Shown: in pieces, positions 1 to 8,220 of the stretch
Layout of the letters: each line of letters opens with the position of its first letter
Position numbering within the stretch: the first letter of the stretch is position 1
NCBI RefSeq assembly: GCF_014698835.1
Contig: NZ_JACJTU010000022.1
Span: 1 to 64,000, forward strand
Length of the DNA stretch: 64,000 nt
Origin: Nostoc paludosum FACHB-159
Lineage (GTDB): Bacteria > Cyanobacteriota > Cyanobacteriia > Cyanobacteriales > Nostocaceae
Reading direction: 5' to 3'
Program-made: the position numbers and the translations under genes
Notes under the pieces: generated by a model
What the model saw: the letters and a program-made list of their open reading frames with translations, nothing else
Databases searched by the model: none
What the model was told of the DNA's origin: nothing

Positions 1-54
1 GAGGACGGGTCATGTTTTGACTCGGACATACCGACTTGAGTTCGTCCTCTTTTA
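1..54 (+). terminator. Hairpin with T-run at window start
   Basis: GAGGACG at 1-7 pairs with CGTCCTC at 43-49 and is followed by TTTTATT. A weaker inner pairing (CGG with CCG around positions 22-33) makes a branched or bulged hairpin. It looks like the 3' end of a transcript coming from outside the window, either a terminator or the tail of a small RNA. Confidence 0.45.
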
Positions 55-165
55 TTGTCCCTCTCTTTAAGGATGATTAGCTATGACCATGCCACTTGAC
101 CCACTAGCGCGATCGCTAAACATCATAACCCCTCACTACTCATTCCAGAAATTCTCAAATATCAG

Positions 166-393
166 GTGAAAGAGTCAGATTTGATAAGTGATAGAGAATG
201 GTTTCTAGAGTTAACCCGTCAACTGCATAAAACTAGAGCGATCGCTGTTGGGGGTATACTCAGACACTATATGCGCGAATTAGAGGAGAAAAAGCAAGAC
301 CTCATTAAAGAAAGTGAAGAGACAGATGAGGTGAACGGGGAAAGTTTGTTTTTTAGATGGGAGCGCAAGTTACAAAGATTTAATATAGAGTGA
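166..393 (+). CDS. Small hypothetical protein, possibly frameshifted
   Basis: A charged 75-residue protein with no family I recognise, helix-rich by eye (ELEEKKQDLIKESEE). The GTG start at 166 has no ribosome binding site. The same frame is open back to position 100 and there reads like natural protein (HHNPSLLIPEILKYQ). An ATG at 83, preceded by AAGGAT, opens a different frame that would join this one after a single-base shift near the GCGATCGC at 109-116. The real gene may therefore start at 83 and carry a frameshift, or the frameshift may have inactivated it. It lies directly after the hairpin at 1-54 and faces the AlkB-like gene tail to tail. Confidence 0.4.
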   Translation: MKESDLISDREWFLELTRQLHKTRAIAVGGILRHYMRELEEKKQDLIKESEETDEVNGESLFFRWERKLQRFNIE

Positions 394-448
394 CATCAGC
401 GATACGATCAGAGTCACGTAATCCTTACAGTAAAGAGATTACAGGAAT

Positions 449-931
449 TTAGAACCGTAAATACTCTGGTTTAATAGTGCGGAAGCTCAAAGACCAGCGG
501 TCAGATACAACAGGAAGTAGTTCATGGAGAATACCAGAATCAAACTTGATAACCTGACCATCTGTAAGGTGATATTCCTGATTACCGATGCAGAAAGTAG
601 TACGTCCAATATTTACTAATGCTACGAGAGGTTCAAAAACAGAGTGGTCACAATGTCGTATCATGCGACCGCCTGGACGATAATGGCAGAGTAAGGCACA
701 ATTCCATCCTGGAAGAATGCGATCGCCAAGTCGATTAACCCTCTCATCCCAATGTCCGTTCTTAATTTCCGCGTTAGGCTTTAGTATTACCTCGTATCCA
801 AACCATTTGTGAGTTCGACCATAAGCAACCCGACTAGAAGACATTGATTTCATCCTAGATTGATAATTACACCAGTCATGAAGACTTTGAAGATCGCTAC
901 GAACGTATCCAATAGTTTCAACTAAATTCAT
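449..931 (-). CDS. Minimal AlkB-like 2OG-Fe(II) dioxygenase
   Basis: A 160-residue protein with the AlkB arrangement of the Fe(II)/2-oxoglutarate fold. The motif YRPGG (84-88) precedes the metal ligands H93-x-D95, the distal ligand is H136, and R145-WSLSF-R151 matches the R-x5-R signature that holds 2-oxoglutarate in AlkB proteins. Known AlkB enzymes remove alkyl groups from DNA or RNA bases by oxidation; the substrate here is an inference. It is shorter than E. coli AlkB (about 216 residues), mostly at the N-terminus where the nucleotide-recognition lid lies, so substrate preference may differ. It stands alone on the minus strand beside direct repeats and gene fragments, a setting that suggests accessory DNA. 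A general 2OG oxygenase of another subfamily is the alternative. Confidence 0.75.
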   Translation of the reverse strand: MNLVETIGYVRSDLQSLHDWCNYQSRMKSMSSSRVAYGRTHKWFGYEVILKPNAEIKNGHWDERVNRLGDRILPGWNCALLCHYRPGGRMIRHCDHSVFEPLVALVNIGRTTFCIGNQEYHLTDGQVIKFDSGILHELLPVVSDRWSLSFRTIKPEYLRF

Positions 932-987
932 TATTAGCTCCTAAAAGTTTCAACTCTGAAAACTAAACTAATTACACCTTTCCTCAC

Positions 988-1170
988 CCCGAAGGGAAAA
1001 AGAAAAAAAGGCGTGTTGACACCACAACTATTGGAGTAAAACTCTTTATTTCTTTTCATCCGGAGAGATTAAAAGTCATTTAGCCCGAAGGGAAAAAGAA
1101 AAAAAAGCGTGCTGACATCACGACTATTGGAGTAAAACTCTTTATTCGTTTTCACCTGGATAGATTAAAG
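988..1170. repeat. Two-copy 96-bp direct repeat
   Basis: Two diverged copies start with CCCGAAGGGAAAAAGAAAAA at 988 and 1084. Both continue through GACACCAC/GACATCAC, then ACTATTGGAGTAAAACTC and a TTTTCA-rich end. They lie just upstream of the AlkB-like gene. The copies differ at scattered positions, so the duplication is not recent. Confidence 0.8.
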
Positions 1171-1397
1171 AAAGAAGTTATGCAACTAAGCAAGTAGATA
1201 AATGCATAGTTCATAATTTTTAGGCGTTAGCCTGTCGTTCCTCTAACAAAAAGCACAAAAAAATACCAGTCACCCGAAAAATAGATGACTGGTATTTATA
1301 AATTGCCTTGACTTGAAATTATGAAATAACTTCGATGGACAAATTAGAAAATGTGAAAATAAATTGTTATGCTTAAGATTGAGTGATTTAAACTATC

Positions 1398-1510
1398 GTT
1401 CAGAAATTACCTGATGTTGACTTACTGTTACCCCTAGCTGTAATCCCAATGCATCCAGGAATTTAGTCAGACAAGAAAATTCAATTTCTCCTTCCTCAAA
1501 CAACATCAAT
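1398..1510 (-). pseudogene. Fragment of an XRE/HigA-like antitoxin
   Basis: Reading the minus strand after the stop of the next gene gives LMLFEEGEIEFSCLTKF then LDALGLQLGVTVSQ and a stop near 1398. The pattern (E.GE.. / L.KFLDALG) resembles the end of helix-turn-helix domains in XRE-type antitoxins, where SxLxxLxxALGL-like text is typical. Only the last third of such a domain remains and there is no start codon with a ribosome binding site. I read it as a remnant left by a deletion. Confidence 0.35.
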
Positions 1511-1511
1511 T

Positions 1512-1745
1512 TTAACTAGCCAGAGAAAAAGCTTCTGCAACCGCTTTTGGTAATTCAATCAATACGAAATAATTGCTAGGATATAAATAGTCTTCACCTG
1601 ATTCATCAATAACTCTAATCATTCGGTGCTTAACAGCATCAGAATCAGGAACAGTCTGGTAAATTTTCCGAATTTCTAAAGAAGCAGGATAATCTTTGTT
1701 GCTAATGCAAACAACATATTGAGTTTCTGTGTTCCCTGACTGCAT
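1512..1745 (-). CDS. Small uncharacterised protein
   Basis: A 77-residue protein starting at an ATG (MQSGNTETQYVV). I do not recognise a named family. By eye it has alternating hydrophobic strands (YVVCISN, RMIRVIDESGEDYLYP, YFVLIELP) and a short C-terminal helix, suggesting a small beta-rich domain. It sits 8 bases downstream of the 76-residue gene at 1754-1984 on the same strand, so the two are probably co-transcribed. The next sequence downstream is an antitoxin-like HTH fragment, so a former toxin-antitoxin or DNA-defence cassette is possible but unproven. Confidence 0.6.
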   Translation of the reverse strand: MQSGNTETQYVVCISNKDYPASLEIRKIYQTVPDSDAVKHRMIRVIDESGEDYLYPSNYFVLIELPKAVAEAFSLAS

Positions 1746-1753
1746 AACGACTC

Positions 1754-1984
1754 CTATAGAAAGCGTTTTATTTTGATTTCTTTCTTACCAATTCCGTGGG
1801 CTTCATACCAGTGTAACTCAGCTTCATAAATGCTTCCGTCGTCTAAGCTAATGGTTGCAAAGCCTTTAAGTTTCCGCCACCGTCCTGAACCATAAATTTT
1901 ACGCAAGCGTTCGAGTTCACGAATGGAGTTACCAACAGCAATTATTTCAATATTGCTGATGTCTCCGATAATTTCAAAATTCAA
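1754..1984 (-). CDS. Small uncharacterised protein, first of a pair
   Basis: A 76-residue basic protein (MNFEIIGDISNIEIIAVG) with a central RELERLRKIYGSGRWRKLKGF segment and a strand-rich end (FATISLDDGSIYEAELHWYEA). No family is recognised. The start is an ATG preceded, on the minus strand, by AGGAGTAATGC, a good ribosome binding site. It is 8 bases upstream of the second small gene of the pair. The pair lies downstream of pdxA in the same direction after about 40 bases, so read-through from pdxA is possible. Confidence 0.6.
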   Translation of the reverse strand: MNFEIIGDISNIEIIAVGNSIRELERLRKIYGSGRWRKLKGFATISLDDGSIYEAELHWYEAHGIGKKEIKIKRFL

Positions 1985-2023
1985 GTAAGCATTACTCCTA
2001 GTAAATATTGCAATAAAGAACTT

Positions 2024-3115
2024 TTAACCACAACCCCCCGCCAACCTTTGACTAACCAACTCAGCCGCTAAATCTATCGCCGCCTTCATACTTGTAGCAT
2101 CAGCAATTCCCTTACCCGCAATATCAAACGCTGTTCCATGATCTGGTGAAGTCCGTACAAAAGGCAGACCAATAGAAGTATTAACTGCGCGATCGAACGC
2201 CATCAATTTCACAGGAATTAAGCCTTGGTCGTGGTAAAGTGCCAAGTAGGCATCAGCAGGATTTGAAAGGTGAGAATTTCCGTACCAAGCTTGACCAGGC
2301 TTAACCCACATCGTATCTGGCGGTATCGGCCCGTCTAATTGCAATTGCGACCTATTTTGCCGTTCTTGCTCCAACCAGGGAATTAACCAATCTTGTTCTT
2401 CACGTCCCAATTGTCCCTGTTCGCCACTGTGGGGATTTAAACCTGCGATCGCAATTCTCGCTTTTTCTATGCCAAAGTCTTGCTTTAAACACTCCACCAA
2501 CAAATCCAGTTTCTCTGTCAACAACTGCGGTGTTAATTTCTCAGGCACTTGACACAGAGGAATATGTGTGGTAGCAAGTAAAGTTCGGAGTGTCCAATTA
2601 GTATGGGGCGATCGCGCTACAAATAACATACCAAAGCGCTTAACATCAGACTTTTCTGCCAGCAGTTCCGTTTGTCCTGGGTAATTATACCCTGCGGCTT
2701 TCCAAGCAGATTTAGCGATGGGACCAGTGACGATACCATCAAATTTACCAGCAAGTGTTTGGGCGATCGCATATTCCACATAACCAAAACTAGCCGCACC
2801 ACTAGCTGCATTACCTATTCCTGGAATAATTTCACCTTTAATTTCCTCGTTTAACTCCACATTAATTACTGACAACAGCTCTGGATTGACCAAAGGTACT
2901 AAATTTTGAGTTAAATTCAGTTTTTCATAAGTCTGTGCCAGCAAATCTCGGTTACCCACCACAGTAATGTCATATTTTTGACTGATTGTCGGATCTGCTA
3001 AAGCTTTCAAAATCACCTCTGGCCCAATTCCCGCCGGATCTCCCATCGTCAGCGCCAAACGCGGGCGATTCAATTTCCCAAAATTTTGTAAACTACCTTG
3101 ATTATTTTGATACAT
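2024..3115 (-). CDS. pdxA: 4-hydroxythreonine-4-phosphate dehydrogenase
   Basis: PdxA oxidises 4-phosphohydroxy-L-threonine in the deoxyxylulose-5-phosphate-dependent branch of pyridoxal phosphate synthesis; it is cytosolic and metal dependent. The family signature MGDPAGIGPEV lies at residues 24-34. Metal-binding histidines are visible in the segments TTHIPL, ALYHDQG and SPDHGTAFDIAGKG. The length of 363 residues is slightly above the usual 330-350 because of an N-terminal stretch before RPRLALTMGDP. That stretch (MYQNNQGSLQNFGKLN) is polar, so the start might also be internal, but no better start codon is seen. The 3' end is followed after about 40 bases by the two small genes on the same strand. 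Confidence 0.95.
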   Translation of the reverse strand: MYQNNQGSLQNFGKLNRPRLALTMGDPAGIGPEVILKALADPTISQKYDITVVGNRDLLAQTYEKLNLTQNLVPLVNPELLSVINVELNEEIKGEIIPGIGNAASGAASFGYVEYAIAQTLAGKFDGIVTGPIAKSAWKAAGYNYPGQTELLAEKSDVKRFGMLFVARSPHTNWTLRTLLATTHIPLCQVPEKLTPQLLTEKLDLLVECLKQDFGIEKARIAIAGLNPHSGEQGQLGREEQDWLIPWLEQERQNRSQLQLDGPIPPDTMWVKPGQAWYGNSHLSNPADAYLALYHDQGLIPVKLMAFDRAVNTSIGLPFVRTSPDHGTAFDIAGKGIADATSMKAAIDLAAELVSQRLAGGCG

Positions 3116-3354
3116 AAGACTTCTTCATAATTAATTATGAGATTCTCCCTCGTCTTCAATCCTGCGGCAAGTTAAAGCTACATCCACCTCATCCCCTCTC
3201 TATAGTAGAGATTGCCTCCAAAAGCAGTAGGGATTACCTGCTAAACTAGTTTAGAATTATTTACACAGGTCTAATACCGCAGCAACTATCAAAAAGCTTC
3301 TGGTAGGCCTAATTTTTTGCACAGACCAACTCATTATTAAGGAGAATCACACCA

Positions 3355-3459
3355 ATGGGCGGCGAAATTTTGAATGCAGCTCTATTGTCCTTCGGTTTAA
3401 TCTTCGTCGGCTGGGGCTTAGGCGCGTTGTTACTAAAAATTCAAGGCGGAGAAGAATAA
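3355..3459 (+). CDS. petM: Cytochrome b6f complex subunit PetM
   Basis: A 34-residue single-span membrane protein, MGGEILNAALLSFG followed by LIFVGWGLGALLLKIQGGEE, matching the small subunit VII of the cytochrome b6f complex. PetM is one of the four single-helix subunits that line the complex in the thylakoid membrane and support electron transfer between the photosystems. The start is fixed by AAGGAG at 3339-3344, ten bases before the ATG. It is a single-gene unit: pdxA diverges upstream, and a hairpin at 3584-3600 lies between it and ycf39. Its length and sequence agree with the family. Confidence 0.95.
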   Translation: MGGEILNAALLSFGLIFVGWGLGALLLKIQGGEE

Positions 3460-3583
3460 TTGACTGTTGACTGAGGAGTTAAAAGTTAGGAGTTTAAAAA
3501 TAATTCTCCTTGTCCCTTCATCTCCCCCACTCCCCACTCCTCACTCACTACTCCCTTTTCCACCCCTAACTGAGAAAAAAGCT

Positions 3584-3600
3584 TGTCCGGCAACCGGACA
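3584..3600 (+). terminator. Possible petM terminator
   Basis: TGTCCGG and CCGGACA form a 7-bp stem with a CAA loop, followed by GCAATTTTCTTAT. The T-run is imperfect, so termination is plausible rather than certain. Confidence 0.45.
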
Positions 3601-3722
3601 GCAATTTTCTTATAAGCCTCTTTAATTCAATTGATTTTCTGAAAAAAATGTAAATTTTTGTTTACATTAGCTTATTCTGATAAGATTCTTTTCATAAAAC
3701 ATTAAGATATATTACAACCCTC

Positions 3723-4721
3723 ATGACATTATTAATCGTCGGTGCCACTGGCACCTTAGGAAGACAAGTGGCTCGTCGTGCTATCGATGAGGGATATAAA
3801 GTACGCTGTTTAGTCCGCAGCAGTAAAAAAGCAGCTTTTCTTAAAGAATGGGGTGCAGAACTTGTGTCGGGAAGTTTGCGTTACCCAGACACCCTACCAG
3901 AAGCATTAGAAGGAGTAACCCAAGTCATTGATGCCTCAACATCCCGCCCTACAGATTCACTAAGTATCAAACAAGTGGACTGGGACGGTAAAGTAGCATT
4001 AATTCAAGCTGCAAAGGCAGCTGGTGTAAAGCGTTTTATATTCTTTTCGATTTTAGATGCTGATAAATACCCAGAAGTGCCGCTAATGGAAATCAAGCGA
4101 TGTACAGAACTCTTCTTGGCTGAGTCTGGCTTGAATTACACCATCTTGCGGCTAGCTGGCTTTATGCAAGGGTTAATCGGTCAATACGGAATTCCTATTT
4201 TAGAAGGACAACCAGTTTGGGTAACTGGTGAATCTTCTCCCATTGCCTACATGGATACCCAGGATATCGCTAAATTTGCTATCCGCGCACTGAGTGTGCC
4301 AGAAACAGAAAACCAAGCTTTCCCGGTAGTGGGTACTCGTGCATGGAGCGCAGAAGAAATCATTAGCCTGTGCGAACGCCTATCTGGAAAAGAAGCCAGA
4401 GTAACACGGATGCCTATAAATTTACTGCGTGCTGTGCGCGGCTTTATGCGCTTCTTTCAGTGGGGATGGAACGTCGCAGACAGGCTGGCATTTACAGAAG
4501 TCTTGGCTAGTGGAAAACAGTTAAATGCTCCAATGGATGAAGTCTACAGAGTATTTGGCTTAGATCGAGAACAAACTACAACTCTAGAAAGTTATCTGCA
4601 AGAGTACTTCAGCAGAATTATGAAGAAGCTTAAAGAGTTAGACTACGAAAAAAATAAGACTAAAAAGCAGAAATCTAAAAAAACTCCTTTTAAACAATCT
4701 TCAAAAGCCAATAGCCAATAG
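3723..4721 (+). CDS. ycf39: Ycf39-like NAD(P)-binding PSII assembly factor
   Basis: An atypical short-chain dehydrogenase/NmrA-like protein. The dinucleotide motif GATGTLGRQVA lies at residues 7-17 of a Rossmann fold (MTLLIVGATGTLG). The C-terminal half (NLLRAVRGFMRFFQWGWN, LAFTEVLASGK) is typical of Ycf39, which in Synechocystis works with the high-light protein HliD in delivering chlorophyll to photosystem II reaction centres; that role is known for the family and inferred here. The catalytic Tyr-x3-Lys of classical SDRs is not evident. The last 30 residues are a lysine-rich tail (KNKTKKQKSKK), longer than I would expect. The gene stands alone, about 260 bases after petM and just before nadK. 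Confidence 0.9.
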   Translation: MTLLIVGATGTLGRQVARRAIDEGYKVRCLVRSSKKAAFLKEWGAELVSGSLRYPDTLPEALEGVTQVIDASTSRPTDSLSIKQVDWDGKVALIQAAKAAGVKRFIFFSILDADKYPEVPLMEIKRCTELFLAESGLNYTILRLAGFMQGLIGQYGIPILEGQPVWVTGESSPIAYMDTQDIAKFAIRALSVPETENQAFPVVGTRAWSAEEIISLCERLSGKEARVTRMPINLLRAVRGFMRFFQWGWNVADRLAFTEVLASGKQLNAPMDEVYRVFGLDREQTTTLESYLQEYFSRIMKKLKELDYEKNKTKKQKSKKTPFKQSSKANSQ

Positions 4722-4886
4722 CCATTAGACTCCAGAATGTAGACATTTAACTGCGAACTATCCAGCGCTGACCGTTTGCGGTACAGTGCGGGCTTTTCCC
4801 GGATTTAGCTAAATTAATGACTACATGGTCAAAAATGTGTAACGATTACATAATACAGAGCATTGCCTAAACTTGGATATTTGAGT

Positions 4887-5804
4887 GTGCCGAAAGCAGG
4901 CATTATCTACAACGACGTTAAACCGATAGCGGGTCGTGTCGCTATCGAGTTAAAAGACAAGCTAACCGCAGCCGGTTGGAATGTGTGTGTCACATCGAGT
5001 ATCGGTGGCATATTGGGCTACTCTAACCCTGAGAGTCCTGTATGCCACACCCCTTTAGACGGTCTGACACCGCCTGGTTTTGACTCAGATATGAAATTTG
5101 CAGTGGTGTTAGGAGGAGATGGCACTGTTTTAGCAGCATCTCGCCAGGTAGCGCCCTGTGGTATTCCCCTGTTAACAGTGAATACCGGTCATATGGGATT
5201 TTTGACGGAAACTTTCCTCAATCAATTGCCCCAAGCACTAGAGCAGGCGATGGCAGGTGAGTATGAAATTGAAGAACGAGCCATGCTCACCGTCAAAGTG
5301 TTTCGTGGAGATTCAGTACTGTGGGAAGCTCTCTGCTTGAATGAAATGGTGCTGCATCGCGAGCCTTTGACCTCTATGTGCCATTTTGAAATTGCCATCG
5401 GGCGTCATGCGCCAGTAGATATTGCAGCAGATGGTGTGATTGTTTCTACACCAACTGGTTCCACAGCTTACTCATTAAGTGCTGGCGGCCCGGTGGTGAC
5501 TCCCGGCGTACCTGCTCTACAGCTAGTACCCATTTGCCCACATTCCCTAGCTTCTAGAGCATTAGTATTTCCAGACACAGAATCAGTCAATATCTACCCA
5601 GTCAATATTCCTCGGCTGGTGATGGTGGTGGATGGAAATGGGGGGTGCTATGTACTATCAGAGGATAGAGTATACATAGAACGATCGCAATATACTGTCC
5701 GATTTATTCGCCTACAACCACCAGAGTTTTTCCGAATTTTGCGAGAAAAATTAGGTTGGGGTTTGCCACATATCGCCAAACCAACTTCTGTAGAATTACC
5801 ATAA
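4887..5804 (+). CDS. nadK: NAD kinase (first of two)
   Basis: Phosphorylates NAD to NADP in the cytosol. The ATP/NAD motif GGDGT is in VVLGGDGTVLAASR, followed by the family segments NTGHMGFLTE and DGVIVSTPTGSTAYSLSAGGP. I chose the GTG at 4887 (MPKAGIIYNDVKPIAGR), giving 305 residues, the usual length of the cyanobacterial form; a TTG at 4863 in the same frame would add eight residues. A paralogue of a second subtype lies at 48691-49611. Cyanobacteria commonly keep both, and studies in Synechocystis suggest they serve different trophic conditions. The gene is followed by a heptamer tract (GTTAGGA units at about 5830-5860) and then nblR. Confidence 0.93.
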   Translation: MPKAGIIYNDVKPIAGRVAIELKDKLTAAGWNVCVTSSIGGILGYSNPESPVCHTPLDGLTPPGFDSDMKFAVVLGGDGTVLAASRQVAPCGIPLLTVNTGHMGFLTETFLNQLPQALEQAMAGEYEIEERAMLTVKVFRGDSVLWEALCLNEMVLHREPLTSMCHFEIAIGRHAPVDIAADGVIVSTPTGSTAYSLSAGGPVVTPGVPALQLVPICPHSLASRALVFPDTESVNIYPVNIPRLVMVVDGNGGCYVLSEDRVYIERSQYTVRFIRLQPPEFFRILREKLGWGLPHIAKPTSVELP

Positions 5805-5939
5805 TCATGGAGCATGGGGAGTGGTGAGTGCTGAGTTAGGAGTTAGGAGTTAGGAGTTATAAGTTAGGAATTTTCCTCTTTGCTGCTGTGCCCCTTCGCC
5901 CAATCTGCCCCACGCTCCATGCCCATATCGTAAATTCTT

Positions 5940-6626
5940 ATGACAGTTGCTCAAAGTCCGTGTGTTTTGGTGATTGAAACTGATGAAAACTTAGCAAATC
6001 AGCTTGCTTGTGATTTGCTAGAAGCAGGCTATGAATCAATTTTGGCTCATGATGCAACTAGTGGTTTGCAACACTGTCGCGATCGCCAGCCTGCTTTAAT
6101 TGTTTTAGACCGGATGCTAGCAGGAGAATCAGGACTCTCATTGTGCAAAAATCTGAGAAGCATTGGTACGCGATCGCCTGTGTTAATTTTAATGGCAAGG
6201 GACACAGTTGACGATCGCGTAGCTTGTCTAGAAGCTGGAGCTGATGATTACATCCTCAAGCCTTACCGTTCAGAAGACTTTTTAAAGTTAATTCGCCTTT
6301 ACTTAAAACCCGATGTCGATACCACCGAGCAATTACGCTTTGGGGATTTAATTTTAGACATAGCAACTCGCCGTGCCATACACAACGGACGGCCAATTGA
6401 CTTGACAATGAAGGAATTTGAACTTTTAAAATTCTTAATGGAACATCCCCGCGAGGTGTTAACCCGCGAACAAATTCTAGAAAATGTTTGGGGTTACGAC
6501 TTTCTGGGTGAATCGAATGTAATTGAAGTCTACATTCGCTACTTGCGCCTGAAAATTGAAGATGAAGGTCAAAAGCGCCTCATACAAACGGTGCGAGGTG
6601 TCGGCTACGTTTTAAGAGAATCTTAG
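5940..6626 (+). CDS. nblR: OmpR-type response regulator, NblR-like
   Basis: A 228-residue regulator with an N-terminal receiver domain (about 8-122) and a C-terminal OmpR/PhoB winged helix (about 130-227, ending TVRGVGYVLRES). The likely phospho-acceptor aspartate is in LIVLDRMLAGESG and the conserved lysine in ILKPYR. Start and overall sequence resemble NblR, which controls phycobilisome degradation and survival under nutrient or high-light stress; the assignment rests on resemblance. The acidic pocket is partly altered (VIETDENL), in keeping with reports that NblR works without classical phosphorylation. Another OmpR-type regulator is the alternative. nblA, a gene of the same process, lies about 13 kb away. 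Confidence 0.75.
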   Translation: MTVAQSPCVLVIETDENLANQLACDLLEAGYESILAHDATSGLQHCRDRQPALIVLDRMLAGESGLSLCKNLRSIGTRSPVLILMARDTVDDRVACLEAGADDYILKPYRSEDFLKLIRLYLKPDVDTTEQLRFGDLILDIATRRAIHNGRPIDLTMKEFELLKFLMEHPREVLTREQILENVWGYDFLGESNVIEVYIRYLRLKIEDEGQKRLIQTVRGVGYVLRES

Positions 6627-6762
6627 TAGTTACTTTTATTAGTGGTAATTCATGAGTCTGTAGGGATATTTCACCAAAAGTCTCTAAAATCTGCCCTATT
6701 AAAATCCAAATTGCTATAAATTCTGTAAAATTGAAATCTAAATTACAGAATCAAAAAACTAT

Positions 6763-7269
6763 ATGACTCGTTGGCTAAGCTTGCTCTCCATATTGCTAGG
6801 TATTTTCCTGATGGGTTGTTCTGCGCCGACAACAGCGATACCTTCTACCCCCACATCTGGTTCTCCAACTCCAGCACCAGAGAGTTTAGGTCAAAAACTA
6901 CCAATTTCTGCTAAAGCCATTGTTCCCAATGGCACAACTATTCAGCTAGAGGTGGCAAAGACGCCACAACAGCAAGCGATGGGCTTGATGTATCGACCAG
7001 CTTTACCAGATGACCGAGGAATGCTGTTTCCCTTCCCTTCAGCACAATCAGTCAGCTTTTGGATGAAGAATGTACCCGTATCCTTGGATATGGTATTTCT
7101 ACAGAATGGTGTAGTCAAATACATACAACCTGCTGCGCCTCCTTGTGCTACTGAGCCTTGCCCCACCTATGGCCCAAATACATTAATCGACAAAGTAATT
7201 GAACTTCGCTCTGGACGAGCTGCGGAATTAAATTTAAAAGTCGGCGATGTTATCAAAATCGAGTTTTGA
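6763..7269 (+). CDS. DUF192 lipoprotein
   Basis: A 168-residue secreted protein. The N-terminus MTRWLSLLSILLGIFLMGCSAP is a lipoprotein signal with the lipobox LMGC. A Pro/Ser/Thr linker (about 20-45) leads to a DUF192 domain with its usual landmarks: TPQQQAMGLMYRPALPDDRGM, FPFPSAQSVSFWMKNV and LDMVFL. Members are small beta-barrels of unknown biochemical role, found in the periplasm or exported. The cysteines in PPCATEPCP are probably a local disulfide. The gene is monocistronic between nblR and DUF2949. Confidence 0.9.
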   Translation: MTRWLSLLSILLGIFLMGCSAPTTAIPSTPTSGSPTPAPESLGQKLPISAKAIVPNGTTIQLEVAKTPQQQAMGLMYRPALPDDRGMLFPFPSAQSVSFWMKNVPVSLDMVFLQNGVVKYIQPAAPPCATEPCPTYGPNTLIDKVIELRSGRAAELNLKVGDVIKIEF

Positions 7270-7786
7270 TGCTCTGGTGCTTTCTTTTGAGCTAAAGCTA
7301 TCAAAATCTATGTTTTTTTTGTAAAAAATGTCACTTTATGTGGTAAAACAGTCAGTTGTGAGGCTACTATTTAAAAACTGTGGTAATAATGTGAAATCCT
7401 ACCGTCTTTAAGCTGAAATCGCAGTTTTAAGGTTTGGTCGCAAAAATATTCCCTTAGGCGTAAGTGTAAATAGTCGTCAATAGGTGAGTATAGGCTATGG
7501 AATCTTTGTTACTACATGTGTAATTAACTTAAAGCACACAGTAGACAAGATGGAGTCAATTTAACTAAGTAAAAATACTGCTTGAAATTCGAGCAGATGA
7601 TTTGTAGAAAAATTTTTATTTTTCAGACCCTCTATTGAGAAGCCTGTTTTTAGGTAGACGAAGAAGATTGGGTCTAGATGCATCGTCGATAGCGACACAG
7701 TGACAGATCAAATATTGGCTACTAGCTAGCAATTAATGGTGAACTGATATATGACAATACACTCTGCACAAGGAGGTGAGATACAA
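7270..7786. other. Intergenic, nothing recognised
   Basis: About 520 bases of AT-rich sequence upstream of the DUF2949 gene. I see no reading frame, hairpin or repeat that I can support. Its length leaves room for a promoter or small RNA. Confidence 0.5.
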
Positions 7787-7978
7787 ATGTCACCATCAAA
7801 ATATTCTCGACTTATTCATTTTTTGCAAGAAGATTTGGCAATTTCCACAGCTTCACTAGCGGTGGCACTTCGTCATCGGGAGCAAGACCCAGGCCCTTTG
7901 CCAATGATTCTTTGGCAGTATGGGTTGATTACTCTAGAGCAGCTAGAGCAAATTTATGATTGGCTAGAGACAGCATAA
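7787..7978 (+). CDS. DUF2949 family small protein
   Basis: A 63-residue cyanobacterial protein, MSPSKYSRLIHFLQEDLA..., helical, with the family ending ILWQYGLITLEQLEQIYDWLE. The function is unknown. The start is decided by the sequence AGGAGGTG at 7771-7778, eight bases before the ATG at 7787; a further upstream ATG at 7751 would place this ideal ribosome binding site inside the gene. It is followed by a second strong ribosome binding site at 8001-8005. Confidence 0.85.
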   Translation: MSPSKYSRLIHFLQEDLAISTASLAVALRHREQDPGPLPMILWQYGLITLEQLEQIYDWLETA

Positions 7979-8015
7979 TTAGGAAAGTTAAAATTCAAAA
8001 GGAGGAAAGGCGATC

Positions 8016-8063
8016 GTGTTAGCTTGCTGTTTATTAACTGGATGTTTATTAAAGTCAGGGTAG
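8016..8063 (+). CDS. Very short ORF with lipobox-like text
   Basis: GGAGG at 8001-8005 precedes a GTG at 8016 that encodes only MLACCLLTGCLLKSG before a stop. The LTGC text resembles a lipoprotein processing site. It may be a leader peptide or the start of a decayed lipoprotein gene. Support is the ribosome binding site alone. Confidence 0.2.
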   Translation: MLACCLLTGCLLKSG

Positions 8064-8171
8064 TTTATGAATAGCTTATTCAAAAGAATTGAGGCATATC
8101 ATATCCACTCTAACTTATCCAAAGGTTGATATATGGATAAATTGTCTCTAGCGGTTTTTACTCATTTGCAT

Positions 8172-8219
8172 ACAAATCAAAAGAGCGAGCTGATGTTTCT
8201 ACTCGCTCTTTTGATTTGT
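8172..8219. terminator. 18-bp perfect hairpin, terminator
   Basis: ACAAATCAAAAGAGCGAG (8172-8189) pairs perfectly with 8202-8219 around a 12-base loop. A-tracts and T-tracts on each side of the GC core (CAAAAGAGCGAG / CTCGCTCTTTTG) make it work in both directions. It separates DUF2949 (plus) from the aminotransferase (minus). Confidence 0.75.
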
Positions 8220-8220
8220 T

